A stretch of 64,000 bases of DNA, taken from NCBI GenBank assembly GCA_951804985.1, contig OX638131.1, forward strand, positions 90,780,349 to 90,844,348, written 5' to 3'. Made by a program: the position numbers and the translations under genes. Below, in pieces: positions 43,970 through 55,885 of this stretch (positions within the stretch are counted from its first letter, which is position 1; each line of letters begins with the position of its first letter). Source of the DNA: Dryomyza anilis (lineage: Eukaryota; Arthropoda; Insecta; Diptera; Dryomyzidae). A model generated the notes under the pieces. It was not told where the DNA came from and made no database searches. It saw only the letters and a list, made by a program, of their open reading frames with translations.

Positions 43970-45745
43970 TGGTTTTAATATAATTGATTTTAATAGAAAT
44001 GATTGAAACATTTTTAATATATGTATTTGTATTGATAAAATGCAGTTCTACGACATTTTGTTGGTTTTTAATACATTTGTATTTATTTGAGTTGATTTTA
44101 CTACACTCTGTATTAGGTATTAAATTACTATAAATTTTAGTAGTTTTCGTTTTTTTTTTTAATTATTTAAAATCACAAATGACAGGATTAAAAAATTTTA
44201 AATTATTACAATATAAACTAGAATTATTTGTCAAAGTAAAGAAATGTTTAGGCACAATTTACTCGTGGCAGATTTCTCTGTAAAGATTGTCTAGAGAATG
44301 AATTGTCTAAGCGAAGAATTGTCAAGAAAGATTTCATCGATATCCGGCAAAATACATAAAATCTGAACAAAATATAAATCTAAAATTAAAATTTTAATGA
44401 ATTTAATAAAATAAAAATGTGATTTTAGAAGAATTGATTGAACTATTTGTCTACGTTTTATTTGAAAGTATTTAAGTACACTATGTATTAGATATTAAAT
44501 TACTATATATTGCAGTAATTGCAGTATGTATTACATTTCTGCATTTTTTAATTATTTAAAATTACAAATGACACCATTAATAAATATTGATAGATTATAA
44601 AACAGAAATAATTTTCTGAGTGTAAAACTGAAATCATGGCAGATTTCTCTGGGAAGAACTTGTCTCGAAAATGAATTGTCTAAGCGAAGAATTGTGAAGA
44701 AAGATTTCAACGACACCCGGTAAAATACATAAAATCTGAGCAAATTAAAATCTAAAATAAAAATTTTAATAAATTTAATAAAATAAAAATTTGATTTTTT
44801 TAAAATATATAATGTGTTTTAATATAATTGATTTTAGAAGAATTGCTTGAACTATTTGTCTACGTAGTTCTACGACATTTCGTTGGATTTTTAATACATT
44901 TGTATTTATTTGAATTGGTTGTACTACACAATGTATTATATATTAAATTACTATATATTGCAGTAATTGTGGTATGTATTAGATTTCTGCCTTTTTTAAT
45001 TATTTTAAATTACAAATAACACGATTAATACATTTGTATTTATGTGAATTTATTGTACTACATAATGTATTAGATTTCTGCATTTTTTAATTATTTAAAA
45101 TTACAACTAACACGATTAATAAATATTTATATATTAAAGTATAAAACAGAATTAATTGCAAATTAAAAAAATAACTCGTGGCAGATTTCTCTGGGAAAGA
45201 ATTGACTCAAGGATGAATTTTCTAAGAGAAAAATCGTCAAGAAAGAATTGTAAGACACCCGGTAAAATATATAAAATGTGAAGAAATGATAATTCAAAAA
45301 CTAAAATTTTAATGAATTTAATAATTTTTTTTAAGATATACAATTTGTTTTAATATAAATGATTTTAATAAAATTGGTTGAACAATTTTTAATTTATGTA
45401 GTTGTACGACATTTTGTTGGGTTTTTAATACATTTGTATTTATTTGAATTAATTTTAATACACAATGTATTAGAAATTGATTAATCATTATTAATCTCTG
45501 CATTTTTAATTATTTAATATTACAAGTGGAATTTATTGATATATTAGAGTATAAAATACAAATAATTGTCTGAGTAAAAAATATTTCAAATGAACAAATT
45601 AACTCGTGACAGATTTCGCTGGAAAAAAATTGTCTTCTAAGAAAAGAATCGTCAAGAAAGAAGTGTAAGACACCTGGTAAAATACATAAAATCTGAGCAA
45701 ATTATAATTCAAACTTCGAATGAATTAAATTTAATAAAAAATTGG
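43970..45745. repeat. Diverged tandem array, four units of about 370-540 bp
   Basis: Markers recur in the same order. GGCAGATTTCTCTG (GACAGATTTCGCTG in the last unit) lies near 44268, 44638, 45180 and 45608. AAAATACATAAAATCTGA lies near 44349, 44722, 45264 and 45678. A TTTGTATTTATTTGAATT plus ACTACACAATGTATTAGA block recurs between them. AAGAATTGTCAAGAAAG follows the first marker. The TGTATTTATTT block is the inverted form of the dispersed repeat at 15.5 and 32.3 kb. Short ORFs inside are not conserved between units, so the array is probably non-coding. Confidence 0.82.
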
Positions 45746-46479
45746 TTTTTATAAAAAATATTTATAATAATAACAATACTCGTAAGTAGAATAATATTTT
45801 CTTTTAGAAAAAATAATGCAAAATTGCTTTCTATATTTCTAGCTATTTTTTTTTAATCCCCCGCTTAAACCTTCCGCTTTTGCTACGCATACCTCTAATA
45901 ATCACGTTGACGTCATCAACGCTTGTGCTGTGTGCAACGCAGAATTGATGTTTGCCATTGAAATTGCAAATGAAAAGCCCAACAGGGAAATGACACAAAA
46001 ATATTATATACAAAAATATAATATACACCTGAAATATAGTGAAAACCTTAGAAAGAAAAATAAAAGAAACCCAAATGTACTTGACGAGGCTGTAGGTTTT
46101 TGTAAAAATCATGTCATAATATACAGCAAAAATATAAAAAAACAAAAATAAAAGAAAACATACAAAAATAAATAAGAAAAAAAAAACCAAGCACAAAAAT
46201 AAATAGAATAGTATAATATGCCGTGAGGCTTACGTTCACTGTCAATCTCTGCACTGATGAAAACATGCCAAATTCAAGGTAAGCAATGCTTGGAATATTT
46301 TTGTAGGTATAGCAAGCAAGGCCACAAATATATTTTTGAGTAAGAAATATAATAAAATAGGATATAGACTTGCTACAGCTATGAAAAAACAGTATTCAGC
46401 GATTTTAGAAATGCAATTTAATAGCTTTGAATTATTTAAAGTCAAAACTTTTTAAAATAAATATTAAAAAGTCTTCATG
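45746..46479. other. Island with overlapping ORFs on both strands
   Basis: A minus-strand frame (45843-46196, ATG possible at about 46111) predicts one or two hydrophobic spans, then a hydrophilic end rich in Ser, Val, Asp and basic residues. Its DNA near 45850-45960 is GC-richer. An opposing plus-strand frame (45930-46151, ATG at about 45948) predicts a charged Lys/Asn-rich peptide. Neither has a known motif. The minus-strand frame is the better candidate because its C-terminal codons are the least AT-skewed. A 67-codon minus-strand frame at 46242-46445 is also open. Confidence 0.3.
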
Positions 46480-48190
46480 CTATAATAAAGTATATTTTAT
46501 AGGTGTACTAAATACACTTTGATTTTAAAATTTACATGCCTAAATATTTTTGCAAAAATCGGCAAGGTTTTGGCGAACCAACTGACGTATGAGTAACATT
46601 TATATGAGGTCTCTGAAGAAAACTACATAATGTGACAAGTGGATTAGATAGATTTATTCTAGTTATATGAAAAGAAAGCTTTTAAAATAGGCTTTTTTAA
46701 ATAAATATGATTTATATAGTTAATGCTTTATTTGTGTAGTAAAAATCGCAAAATCAGAAACACTTAAAAATTAACGCATTACAGAAAATTTTCAAAATTT
46801 TCCATATTAAATAATAATAACACAATTGTATTTCCGAGTTATACATATTAGTAATAATATTAATTTTTGAACTTATACAATACTTATGAAAAAATAAATA
46901 CTGAGACTTTAGAAGAGCAATTCAAATTTTTTTCTTATTGATGTTTAAATATTTTTAAATTGTTTAGAAAAATATTGAAAAGTCTTAATGCTATTAGGAA
47001 TTGTATTTAAGTAGCCTACTAAGCACAGTTAATTTTTGCAAATTCATTGCATACATTTGTGTGAAAAAATCACCAACATTTACCAAGCAATAGACGTATG
47101 AGTAACATTTATATAAAGTATCCAAACAAAACCGCATTATGCGAAAACTTGATTAGCTGAAATTTTTCTTATTATAAGAAAATAAAGCTATTTGATTAAA
47201 CGTATTAATCATATATAATATTCATATATCGATTGCATCATTTGTGCAGCAAAAATCGTAAAATTGTAATAACTTGAAATTGCATATTAAATTTCTACCA
47301 TTTTAAATGGTTGCTTTGATTGATTTTTAAATATTTAAAACATGTGTAGCGAATTATTGCAAAGACCTAATGTTATTTCAAAGTGTATTTAAGGTACCTA
47401 TGAAAAGCATTTAGGGTTTTCAAATTCGTTGCCGACATTTGTGTGCAAAAATCATCAAAATTCAATTCCAACACACCCGACGTATGAGTAACATTTATAC
47501 GACGTCTCCAAACAAAAAAGCTTAATGCGAAATGTGGATCAAATTGAATTCTATTTGTCATATGAAAAGATAGCTCATAGATTATATATTTTTATCATAC
47601 ATAATATTTATATATTGAGTGCATCATTTGAGCAGCAAAAATCGTAAAATATTAATTATTTTAAAATGCATAATATATATAAATCATTTCATTTAAATGA
47701 TTTCTAACTATAGAGACGAGAAGACAAATTTTGAATTATAATCATTATAAAAAGTAGATCTTTTATAATGCGAAATATAAAAAAAGTCAAAGCAGAGTTA
47801 TTTAATATAATGCATTAATTTTCTTTAAATATTTTACACTTTTTTTAGAGAGATATTATCAAATGTTAAAGCCATTTCAGAGATTAATTAATGGGCCAAC
47901 TAAATGCACTTAAATTATGCAATTGTATCGCCTAAATATTTGTGTAAAAATCGTCAAACTTCTCAAAGTACATGACGTATGAGTAACATTTATATAAAGC
48001 CCTCAAAGAAAACTATCGCATGCACAAAGTTGATTAGCTGCAATTTTACTTTATATATCAATAGCAAGCTATTAAAATATAGTTTTCTAAAATATATAAA
48101 ATTTATAAATAGTATGCTTCATTTGCGCAGCAAAAATTGTAACATAGAAAAAATAACTTTCAAATCAATTTGACATTTGATACCTTAACA
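46480..48190. repeat. Diverged tandem array with a GACGTATGAGTAACATTTAT module, four units
   Basis: GACGTATGAGTAACATTTAT occurs at 46584, 47093, 47479 and 47974, spaced 509, 386 and 495 bp. Three copies continue TATAAAG or TATGAGG. Each unit also carries a leading TTTGTGTGAAAAAATC-type segment, a trailing GATTAGCTGAAATTT-type segment, and ATTTGTGCAGCAAAAATCGT. The first ten bases of the module also occur in the unrelated 233-bp repeat at 18.3-19.0 kb. No ORF is conserved between units. Confidence 0.85.
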
Positions 48191-49380
48191 CCTTGTTGCA
48201 CAACTTCAAAAGTCTACAAATAAAATATTTTATTTTAACAGCAGCTGTTAGTTTAAATCCTAAGCTTTCTTTTAATATATATAACACTCGAAATCATTTC
48301 AGTTAAAGTCGCTTTTTTAGCGTTGTCAACGTAAAATGCCAATAAAATACGTTGCATATTTTGCTGCTTTACGCCATGCTTAACATTGCCATTTTGAGTG
48401 TTGCATTTTGTATGCTGTTTGCATATTTTATGAGCTACGTTTTAGCACAAAAAAAAAATACAGAGAAAATATATAGAAAAATTACAAAAACCTTTACAAA
48501 AAAAAGGAATAAAACAAGCAGAATTGCTGCATGCGCCAAAATGCCAAGCAGCATTTTCGAGTAGTTTTCTGCTTGTCTTATTTTTCACTCTTTTATTGTT
48601 ATTGTTGTTGCTGCTGTCTTTCCATGTAGCTTGTGACATACTTAATTTTCTTGCTCAGCTTTAATTTTCCGCTTCATATAAAATTTTTGCTATGTGAAAA
48701 ACATTGACAGCAGCTTATTTTTCGTTTTCCGAAAATTGAGTTTTTCTTTTGGCGTTTTCAGCAATGCGGATATTTTGTGTTAGTCGCGCAAAACGGAAAT
48801 AAAATAGGTGATTTCTTTTTTTTTTTATATATATTACGTATAAATATTGCAGTGAGCAGTTAGACAGTAAAATATTAAATAAATAAATCTTAATTTATTT
48901 TTAGGAGTTACAATGTTTTGTTGCTGTACTACAAAAAAAAAAAAACAAATTATGCTGAATTTATGCGTTCAAGTTTTAACTTATAGAACTAGGTAGAACT
49001 TAGAAGAATCTTTATACTGTGTGTCGCTCTAAACGCTCTAAAATCGGGTGAAATTTATTATTAACAGAACAGCATAATCGATTTTAAAATTGTAAAAAGT
49101 ATTGTATAGTGAATTCTTGAGAGAACTTAAGTTTTGAAATTGTAAATTATATCTTTAATAGTTATGGAGTTAAAAATCAGTAAAGTTGCGATTTTTTTTT
49201 ATAAAAATATGTCTTTCAAAAATTGTAAAAAATACAAAAGTTATTCGATTTTAAAAATTCTTTTGTTTATGAAAAGCTTTTTTTAAGCTCTAAAGAAAAT
49301 ATGTTCACTTGAGAAAATATCTTGTTAAGTTTTTGAAAAATATTGATACGAACATGGTTTTTTTCCATTTTTGATGACCT
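48191..49380. other. Mixed region with short overlapping ORFs
   Basis: A GC-richer patch at 48300-48790 carries an ATG-initiated plus-strand frame with a hydrophobic start and Lys-rich end (about 48370-48564) and an ATG-initiated minus-strand 65-codon frame (48442-48639) with an Asn run. Neither has a recognisable domain. The rest is AT-rich. Confidence 0.3.
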
Positions 49381-50180
49381 TACTTTATATATTTATTCAT
49401 AAATTATACATTTTATCATGACATTGAAATATTTTTATTGGAGTTTTATAAAAAATTAATGAATCAATCATAAACTGAAAACCATTTTTAAATATGTATA
49501 ATGGTGAGTATGGGCGAGACTTGGGTAAAGTGGGAAAATGGGGTAATGTAGGAAATTGCAATTTTGGACATGTTTTTACACTTAAAAAAATTAAATAATT
49601 ATAAATTGTTTTCATATGGCATCAACTTTTTCATCTATGGTTAAATTGAAATAAATACCTTTTTATTGCAACAAGTGAAAAAATATATTTTTGAAAATTT
49701 TTTAAAGTGCGATTTTTTCCTGTCAAAAAGTGTGCAATTTTCTAGTTTTTAATTAGGAGGTTTGTTTAAAGTGTGCTTTTGAAATACAAACAACTTTTGC
49801 ATTTACAATTGCTTAAATGGTGCCAAGTTATGATCAAATTGCGATATTGGGGTAAAGTGGGAAACATTATCTGGGGTAATGTGGGAAACGTAATTTATGC
49901 AATTTTGTTGTAATTTTAGTGAAAATATTGTGTTATTTAATTGGTTTAGCAAAAAAAAAACTTCATCTTGGCCACAAACCAATGAAAAGCCAAATTTTGA
50001 TTTTATCTGAGCTAAGATCTGAATTGTTGAAGCAGATAAATGAACCTTTAACAAATGTCAACTAAGCAGTTGAAGTATATGAAGCACTTAACAAAATTTA
50101 TTTATGTACCTAGTACATTTTTAACTACATAAACTGTACATAAATGGTAGATAAATAAAAACAGAGTCCCAAGAACTAAC
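49381..50180. other. Remnant containing GGGTAAAGTGGGAAA words
   Basis: Near 49505-49560 and 49850-49895 the words GGGTAAAGTGGGAAA and GGGGTAATGTGGGAAA appear in pairs, about 340 bp apart. The intervening DNA has short open frames on the minus strand (49397-49615, 49803-50054) without motifs. It may be a decayed transposon; no ends were found. Confidence 0.4.
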
Positions 50181-50820
50181 TAAAGTGCTTGAAAATTGTT
50201 ACTTTGGTGAGTAATTTATGTTGCCTTTTATTATATTTTTTTTGTAATTTTTCTATTAGTTTTTTTTTTTTTGACTCCTCTATAGTTTTTGTTATTGCAG
50301 CCAACTACATTGTTCTCATAACGGTAACGGAAACCCTCGTAGCTACCACGATAATTATCTTGCTTGGCTTTATTAAACGAAAGTCGGCCGAGAGAGAGAG
50401 AGAGAGAGATGGCGTAGAACGAGCGGCAGGCATGTACAAACGAACGGAACGAACGGAATGAATGGGGCACGGTTTGAGATGATTGCGATAATTTGCTGCA
50501 TGCACTGGACACGGGGCTGGACTCGGTGCTACACTGTTGCACACAGCGATGCAGTGGTTGGTGTATGTGTGACTGTAAAATACATTTGTATTAGTGTTGC
50601 TGATGGCATAAGGTCTGACTCTAGTAGACGCAGGCATATTGTAGTCTCTATGTGTGTTTGTGAAGCATGTTTTTGTGTTGCTGTCTGTCTGTTGTGGCAA
50701 CATTTTACAACAATTTCGCATTTTTTTTCTTTATTCTTTTGCAATTTAAAACAACATTTTTATGTTGTACGCGTATTTCATGCTGATTTAGTAGGTTTTA
50801 AATAATTGTTTTTTTTTGCA
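50181..50820. other. GC-rich island with competing exon candidates on both strands
   Basis: Plus strand: a frame at 50189-50461 has no ATG near its start but encodes a convincing membrane span (YIVLITVTETLVATTIIILL then GFIKRK), preceded by TTTTTTGACTCCTCTATAG and TTATTGCAG, either of which could be a splice acceptor; an ATG frame follows at 50458-50805. Minus strand: an ATG frame of 138 codons (50305-50721) and another frame (50231-50542) containing a Tyr/Gly/Arg-rich segment (NYRGSYEGFRYRYENN). A (GA)n run lies at 50389-50411. Only one of these can be right, and I cannot choose with confidence. Confidence 0.35.
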
Positions 50821-51540
50821 TTTTTAATTGCGGTTGTAATTGTAGTTCTTTTAAATTAGCATTGGTTGCAGTCATGCAGTAATAAAGTTTGTTCAAAATG
50901 TGGTTTTATTTTTTCAAACTGTTATTTAAGAGATAGCTCTTCTAAACGCAGGTTGCTGTAATTGCGATTAGACTACTATACAAAATGAATTTTTATTTTC
51001 AATACGCGTCATTGATATGTTATAGAATGACACATATTATTTGCAATTGTATTTTTTTTTTGTAAGAAAAATATTATCAAAATGTATAATGAACATTTTA
51101 TATTAATGTATTTGCAGAATAAATTTTTCGTGTGTGCAAAACAAATTGTAATGACTGCAAATTGATTTCAATAACAATTTGCTATTATTTAATATTTTTA
51201 TTTACTAACTAAACGCAATTAATGCGCTGTGAAAAACTCAATATGTCGCAGTGGTTTTTACTGATTTCGAGCTCATCGCATAATATGCTGTTTGCATTAA
51301 ATATTTTTTGTGTATATTTTAAGTGGAATTAATATAATTAAAAATACACAAATACTTGCAGTCTGAATAAAGTATAAAATATCAATATTTATTTTAAAAA
51401 TTATAACGAATGTCGAATGTAAATATTGTATTACAACTGTATGGTGTATAAATTGGTCATAATTGCTGGTGAACATTATTAAATTTAATATTTTAATTTT
51501 ATAATTAATTTAGTTTTTAGATATTTTTCATATCTTTTAT
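50821..51540. other. AT-rich intergenic DNA
   Basis: No gene or repeat is recognised. Confidence 0.45.
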
Positions 51541-51790
51541 ATGCTTTTCTTCTTTTTTGATTTTTTATATATTTCCTTCCCTTCATTCCATCTTCCTTCC
51601 TTCATAATTCATTCTTTCATTTTTTTCTCTTTCTCCCTTTTTTTCTCTCTCTTTCTCTCTCTCTCTTACTTTCCTTTCTTTCTTGTCTTCTTGTCTTCTT
51701 TCCTTCTTTCCTGCTTTCATTCTTTCATTCTTTTCTTCTTTCCTTCGGTCCTTCTTTCCTTCGGTCCTTCGTTCCTTTTTTCCTTCTTTA
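51541..51790. repeat. Pyrimidine-rich low-complexity tract
   Basis: CTTT, CCTT and TCTC runs on the plus strand, ending TTTCCTTCTTTA where the octamer satellite begins. The 85-codon Ser/Phe/Leu frame across it is a composition artefact. Confidence 0.9.
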
Positions 51791-54629
51791 TATTTTAGTA
51801 TTTTAGTATTTTAGTATTTTAGTATTTTAGTATTTCAGTATTTTAGTATTTTAGTATTTTAGTATTATAGTATTTTAGTATTTTAGTATTTTAGTATTTT
51901 AGTATTTTAGTATTTTAGTATTTTAGTATTTTAGTATTTTAGTATTTTAGTATTTTAGTATTTTAGTATTTTAGTATTTTAGTATTTTAGTATTTTAGTA
52001 TTTTAGTATTTTAGTATTTTAGTATTTTAGTATTTTAGTATTTCAGTATTTTAGTATTTTAGTATTTTAGTATTATAGTATTTTAGTATTTTAGTATTTT
52101 AGTATTTTAGTATTTTAGTATTTTAGTATTTTAGTATTTTAGTATTTTAGTATTTTAGTATTTTAGTATTTTAGTATTTTAGTATTTTAGTATTTTAGTA
52201 TTTCAGTATTATAGTATTTTAGTATTTTAGTATTTTAGTATTTTAGTATTTTAGTATTTTAGTATTTTAGTATTTTAGTATTTTAGTATTTTAGTATTTT
52301 AGTATTTTAGTATTTTAGTATTTTAGTATTTTAGTATTTTAGTATTTTAGTATTTTAGTATTTTAGTTTTTTATTATTTTAATATTTTAGTATTTTAGTA
52401 TTTTAGTATTTTAGTATTTTAGTATTTTAGTATTTTAGTATTTTAGTATTTTAGTATTTTAGTATTTTAGTATTTTAGTATTTTAGTATTTTAGTATTTT
52501 AGTATTTTAGTATTTTAGTATTTTAGTATTTCAGTATTTTAGTATTTTAGTATTTTAGTATTATAGTATTTTAGTATTTTAGTATTTTAGTATTTTAGTA
52601 TTTTAGTATTTTAGTATTTTAGTATTTTAGTATTTTAGTATTTTAGTATTTTAGTATTTTAGTATTTTAGTATTTTAGTATTTTAGTATTTTAGTATTTT
52701 AGTATTTTAGTATTTCAGTATTATAGTATTTTAGTATTTTAGTATTTTAGTATTTTAGTATTTTAGTATTTTAGTATTTTAGTATTTTAGTATTTTAGTA
52801 TTTTAGTATTTTAGTATTTTAGTATTTTAGTATTTTAGTATTTTAGTATTTTAGTATTTTAGTATTTTAGTATTTTAGTATTTTAGTATTTTAGTATTTT
52901 AGTATTTTAGTTTTTTATTATTTTAATATTTTAGTATTTTAGTATTTTAGTATTTTAGTATTTTAGTATTTTAGTATTTTAGTATTTTAGTATTTTAGTA
53001 TTTTAGTATTTTAGTATTTTAGTATTTTAGTATTTTAGTATTTTAGTATTTTAGTATTTTAGTATTTTAGTATTTTAGTATTTTAGTATTTTAGTATTTT
53101 AGTATTTTAGTATTTTAGTATTTTAGTATTTTAGTATTTTAGTATTTTAGTATTTTAGTATTTTAGTATTTTAGTATTTTAGTAATTTTATATTTTAGTA
53201 TTTTAGTATTTTATTATTTTAGTATTTTAGTATTTTAGTATTTTAGTATTTTAGTATTTTAGTATTTTAGTATTTTAGTATTTCAGTATTATAGTATTTT
53301 AGTATTTTAGTATTTTAGTATTTTAGTATTTTAGTATTTTAGTATTTTAGTATTTTAGTATTTTAGTATTTTAGTATTTTAGTATTTTAGTATTTTAGTA
53401 TTTTAGTATTTTAGTATTTTAGTATTTTAGTATTTTAGTATTTTAGTATTTTAGTATTTTAGTATTTTAGTATTTTAGTATTTTAGTATTTTAGTATTTT
53501 AGTATTTTAGTATTTTAGTATTTTAGTATTTTAGTATTTTAGTATTTTAGTATTTTAGTATTTTAGTATTTTAGTATTTTAGTATTTTAGTATTTTAGTA
53601 TTTTAGTATTTTAGTATTTTAGTATTTTAGTATTTTAGTATTTTAGTATTTTAGTATTTTAGTATTTTAGTATTTTAGTATTTTAGTATTTTAGTATTTT
53701 AGTATTTTAGTATTTTAGTATTTTAGTATTTTAGTATTTTAGTATTTTAGTATTTTAGTATTTTAGTATTTTAGTATTTTAGTATTTTAGTATTTTAGTA
53801 TTTTAGTATTTTAGTATTTTAGTATTTTAGTATTTTAGTATTTTAGTATTTTAGTATTTTAGTATTTTAGTATTTTAGTATTTTAGTATTTTAGTATTTT
53901 AGTATTTTAGTATTTTAGTATTTCAGTATTTTAGTATTTTAGTATTTTAGTATTATAGTATTTTAGTATTTTAGTATTTTAGTATTTTAGTATTTTAGTA
54001 TTTTAGTATTTTAGTATTTTAGTATTTTAGTATTTTAGTATTTTAGTATTTTAGTATTTTAGTATTTTAGTATTTTAGTATTTTAGTATTTTAGTATTTT
54101 AGTATTTTAGTATTTTAGTATTTTAGTATTTTAGTATTTTAGTATTTTAGTATTTTAGTATTTTAGTATTTTAGTATTTTAGTATTTTAGTATTTTAGTA
54201 TTTTAGTATTTTAGTATTTTAGTATTTTAGTATTTTAGTATTTTAGTATTTTAGTATTTTAGTATTTTAGTATTTTAGTATTTTAGTATTTTAGTATTTT
54301 AGTATTTTAGTATTTTAGTATTTTAGTATTTTAGTATTTTAGTATTTTAGTATTTTAGTATTTTAGTATTTTAGTATTTTAGTATTTTAGTATTTTAGTA
54401 TTTTAGTATTTTAGTATTTTAGTATTTTAGTATTTTAGTATTTTAGTATTTTAGTATTTTAGTATTTTAGTATTTTAGTATTTTAGTATTTTAGTATTTT
54501 AGTATTTTAGTATTTTAGTATTTTAGTATTTTAGTATTTTAGTATTTTAGTATTTTAGTATTTTAGTATTTTAGTATTTTAGTATTTTAGTATTTTAGTA
54601 TTTTAGTATTTTAGTATTTTAGTATTTTA
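51791..54629. repeat. Octamer satellite (TATTTTAG)n, about 355 units
   Basis: About 2.84 kb of TATTTTAG copies. Variant units are not random. TATTTCAG followed exactly 31 bases later by TATTATAG occurs at 51836, 52044, 52532 and 53924 (position of the C). An adjacent TATTTCAG-TATTATAG pair occurs at 52204, 52716 and 53284. A TTTTTTATTATTTTAATA interruption occurs at 52366 and 52910. This shows block duplications (488, 512 and 544 bp, all multiples of 8). TAG in each unit stops most frames, so there is no ORF. Its true length in the genome is uncertain because such arrays assemble poorly. Confidence 0.97.
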
Positions 54630-54637
54630 TCAAAATG

Positions 54638-54940
54638 AAGGATTTTTCAACAGGGACGCTACAAAAGTAGAGTGACAGGGACAGCAAATGACGCCACATT
54701 TCTTGCCGCTCTTTTGACATTTCTCTTCAGTAAGGTTTGGCATTTCGTGATGGAATGATATACGAATTGGACTTTCGGTAGTAAATTTTAATAATTTCGA
54801 CTCGTTGTTGGCTCGTATATCTTTCCATCATGAAATGGCAAACCTTAATGAAAGGAAATGTCAAAAGAGCTGCAAGAAATATGACGTCGTTTGCTGACCC
54901 TTAAAAAAAACTTGTGTAGCGCTCTTATTGAAAAACCCTT
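54638..54940. mobile_element. Foldback MITE derived from the mariner element (B)
   Basis: Same order as the 33252-33592 element: 5' end forward, 5' end inverted and longer (with TTCGGTAGTAAATTTTAATA), then the 3' end CTTGTGTAGCGCTCTTATTG and AAAAACCCTT. TA lies on the right (54941-54942). The left flank is TG, probably a changed TA. The inverted arm has lost the outermost bases. It starts only 8 bp after the last unit of the octamer satellite. Confidence 0.92.
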
Positions 54941-54942
54941 TA

Positions 54943-55885
54943 CATTTTGTTTATTTTATTAATTATTTATTAATCATTGGACTCAACTCAAAATTCTAAA
55001 ATTTTACAATAATCTTTTCTAAACTACACTAAATAGTTAATTAATTATAAATTAATGTGTGTACTATTTATAGTTTTACATTTTAAATGATTAAATTCAA
55101 AACAGCGTCCAAAACTTTTGCCTAACTTTGACAGCTATCAAAAACTATAAAATTCGCATTTGTGCCAACTTTTCGAAGTACAAAAAATTGAAAAAAAAAT
55201 TAAAAAGAAACTTGCAGAAAAACATGTCACTTAAACATTTTTTAAAATGAAAAATCTTAAACTTTCCAACATTCTTTGTAATTTCCTAAAATCCTTTTTA
55301 CTTTTTAATATTTTATATTTCGTACTATGTCACTCAGTTTTCTTTCTTTCTTTAATGCTTTGTACGCCGATTTTGTCATTATTTTTGCGTTAATATTTTA
55401 TTATTTTTATGGCAGCTAAGTATTGTTAAATTTTTAAGCAACTTCAGCTGCCTGTCTGTCAGTTGACGTGACGGCGGAATTTTACTTGCGAATAAAAGTA
55501 AGTGACAGTTCTAAGATTAAAATGAAAAAATAACGAATTTTATAAAGCATTTACATTACTAGATGATGTAAGTAATTAAAAAAATTTATTATATTAAATT
55601 AATTTTATACACACACAATAAAATTACAAAAAAAAAGTAAAACATAAATTATATTTAAATTGCCTAAAAATATAACATAAATTATCTCTAATATGCGTTT
55701 AATATATTAATGTGTTTATTTCGGTCCAATATATATGAAATACCAAAAATAGACAAAATAATGTGCGCCACCCCAGTGTGTGTTTGGCAAATTTAAAGGT
55801 TGCCCAAACATCCGAAACATAAAACATATGCAATATGGCTTCAAAGTTGTATGATACATTAATTTATGGTAAAACATTGCAAAAC
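54943..55885. other. AT-rich intergenic DNA
   Basis: No gene is supported. A slightly GC-richer patch near 55435-55510 (AGCTGCCTGTCTGTCAGTTG) has no ORF. Confidence 0.45.
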
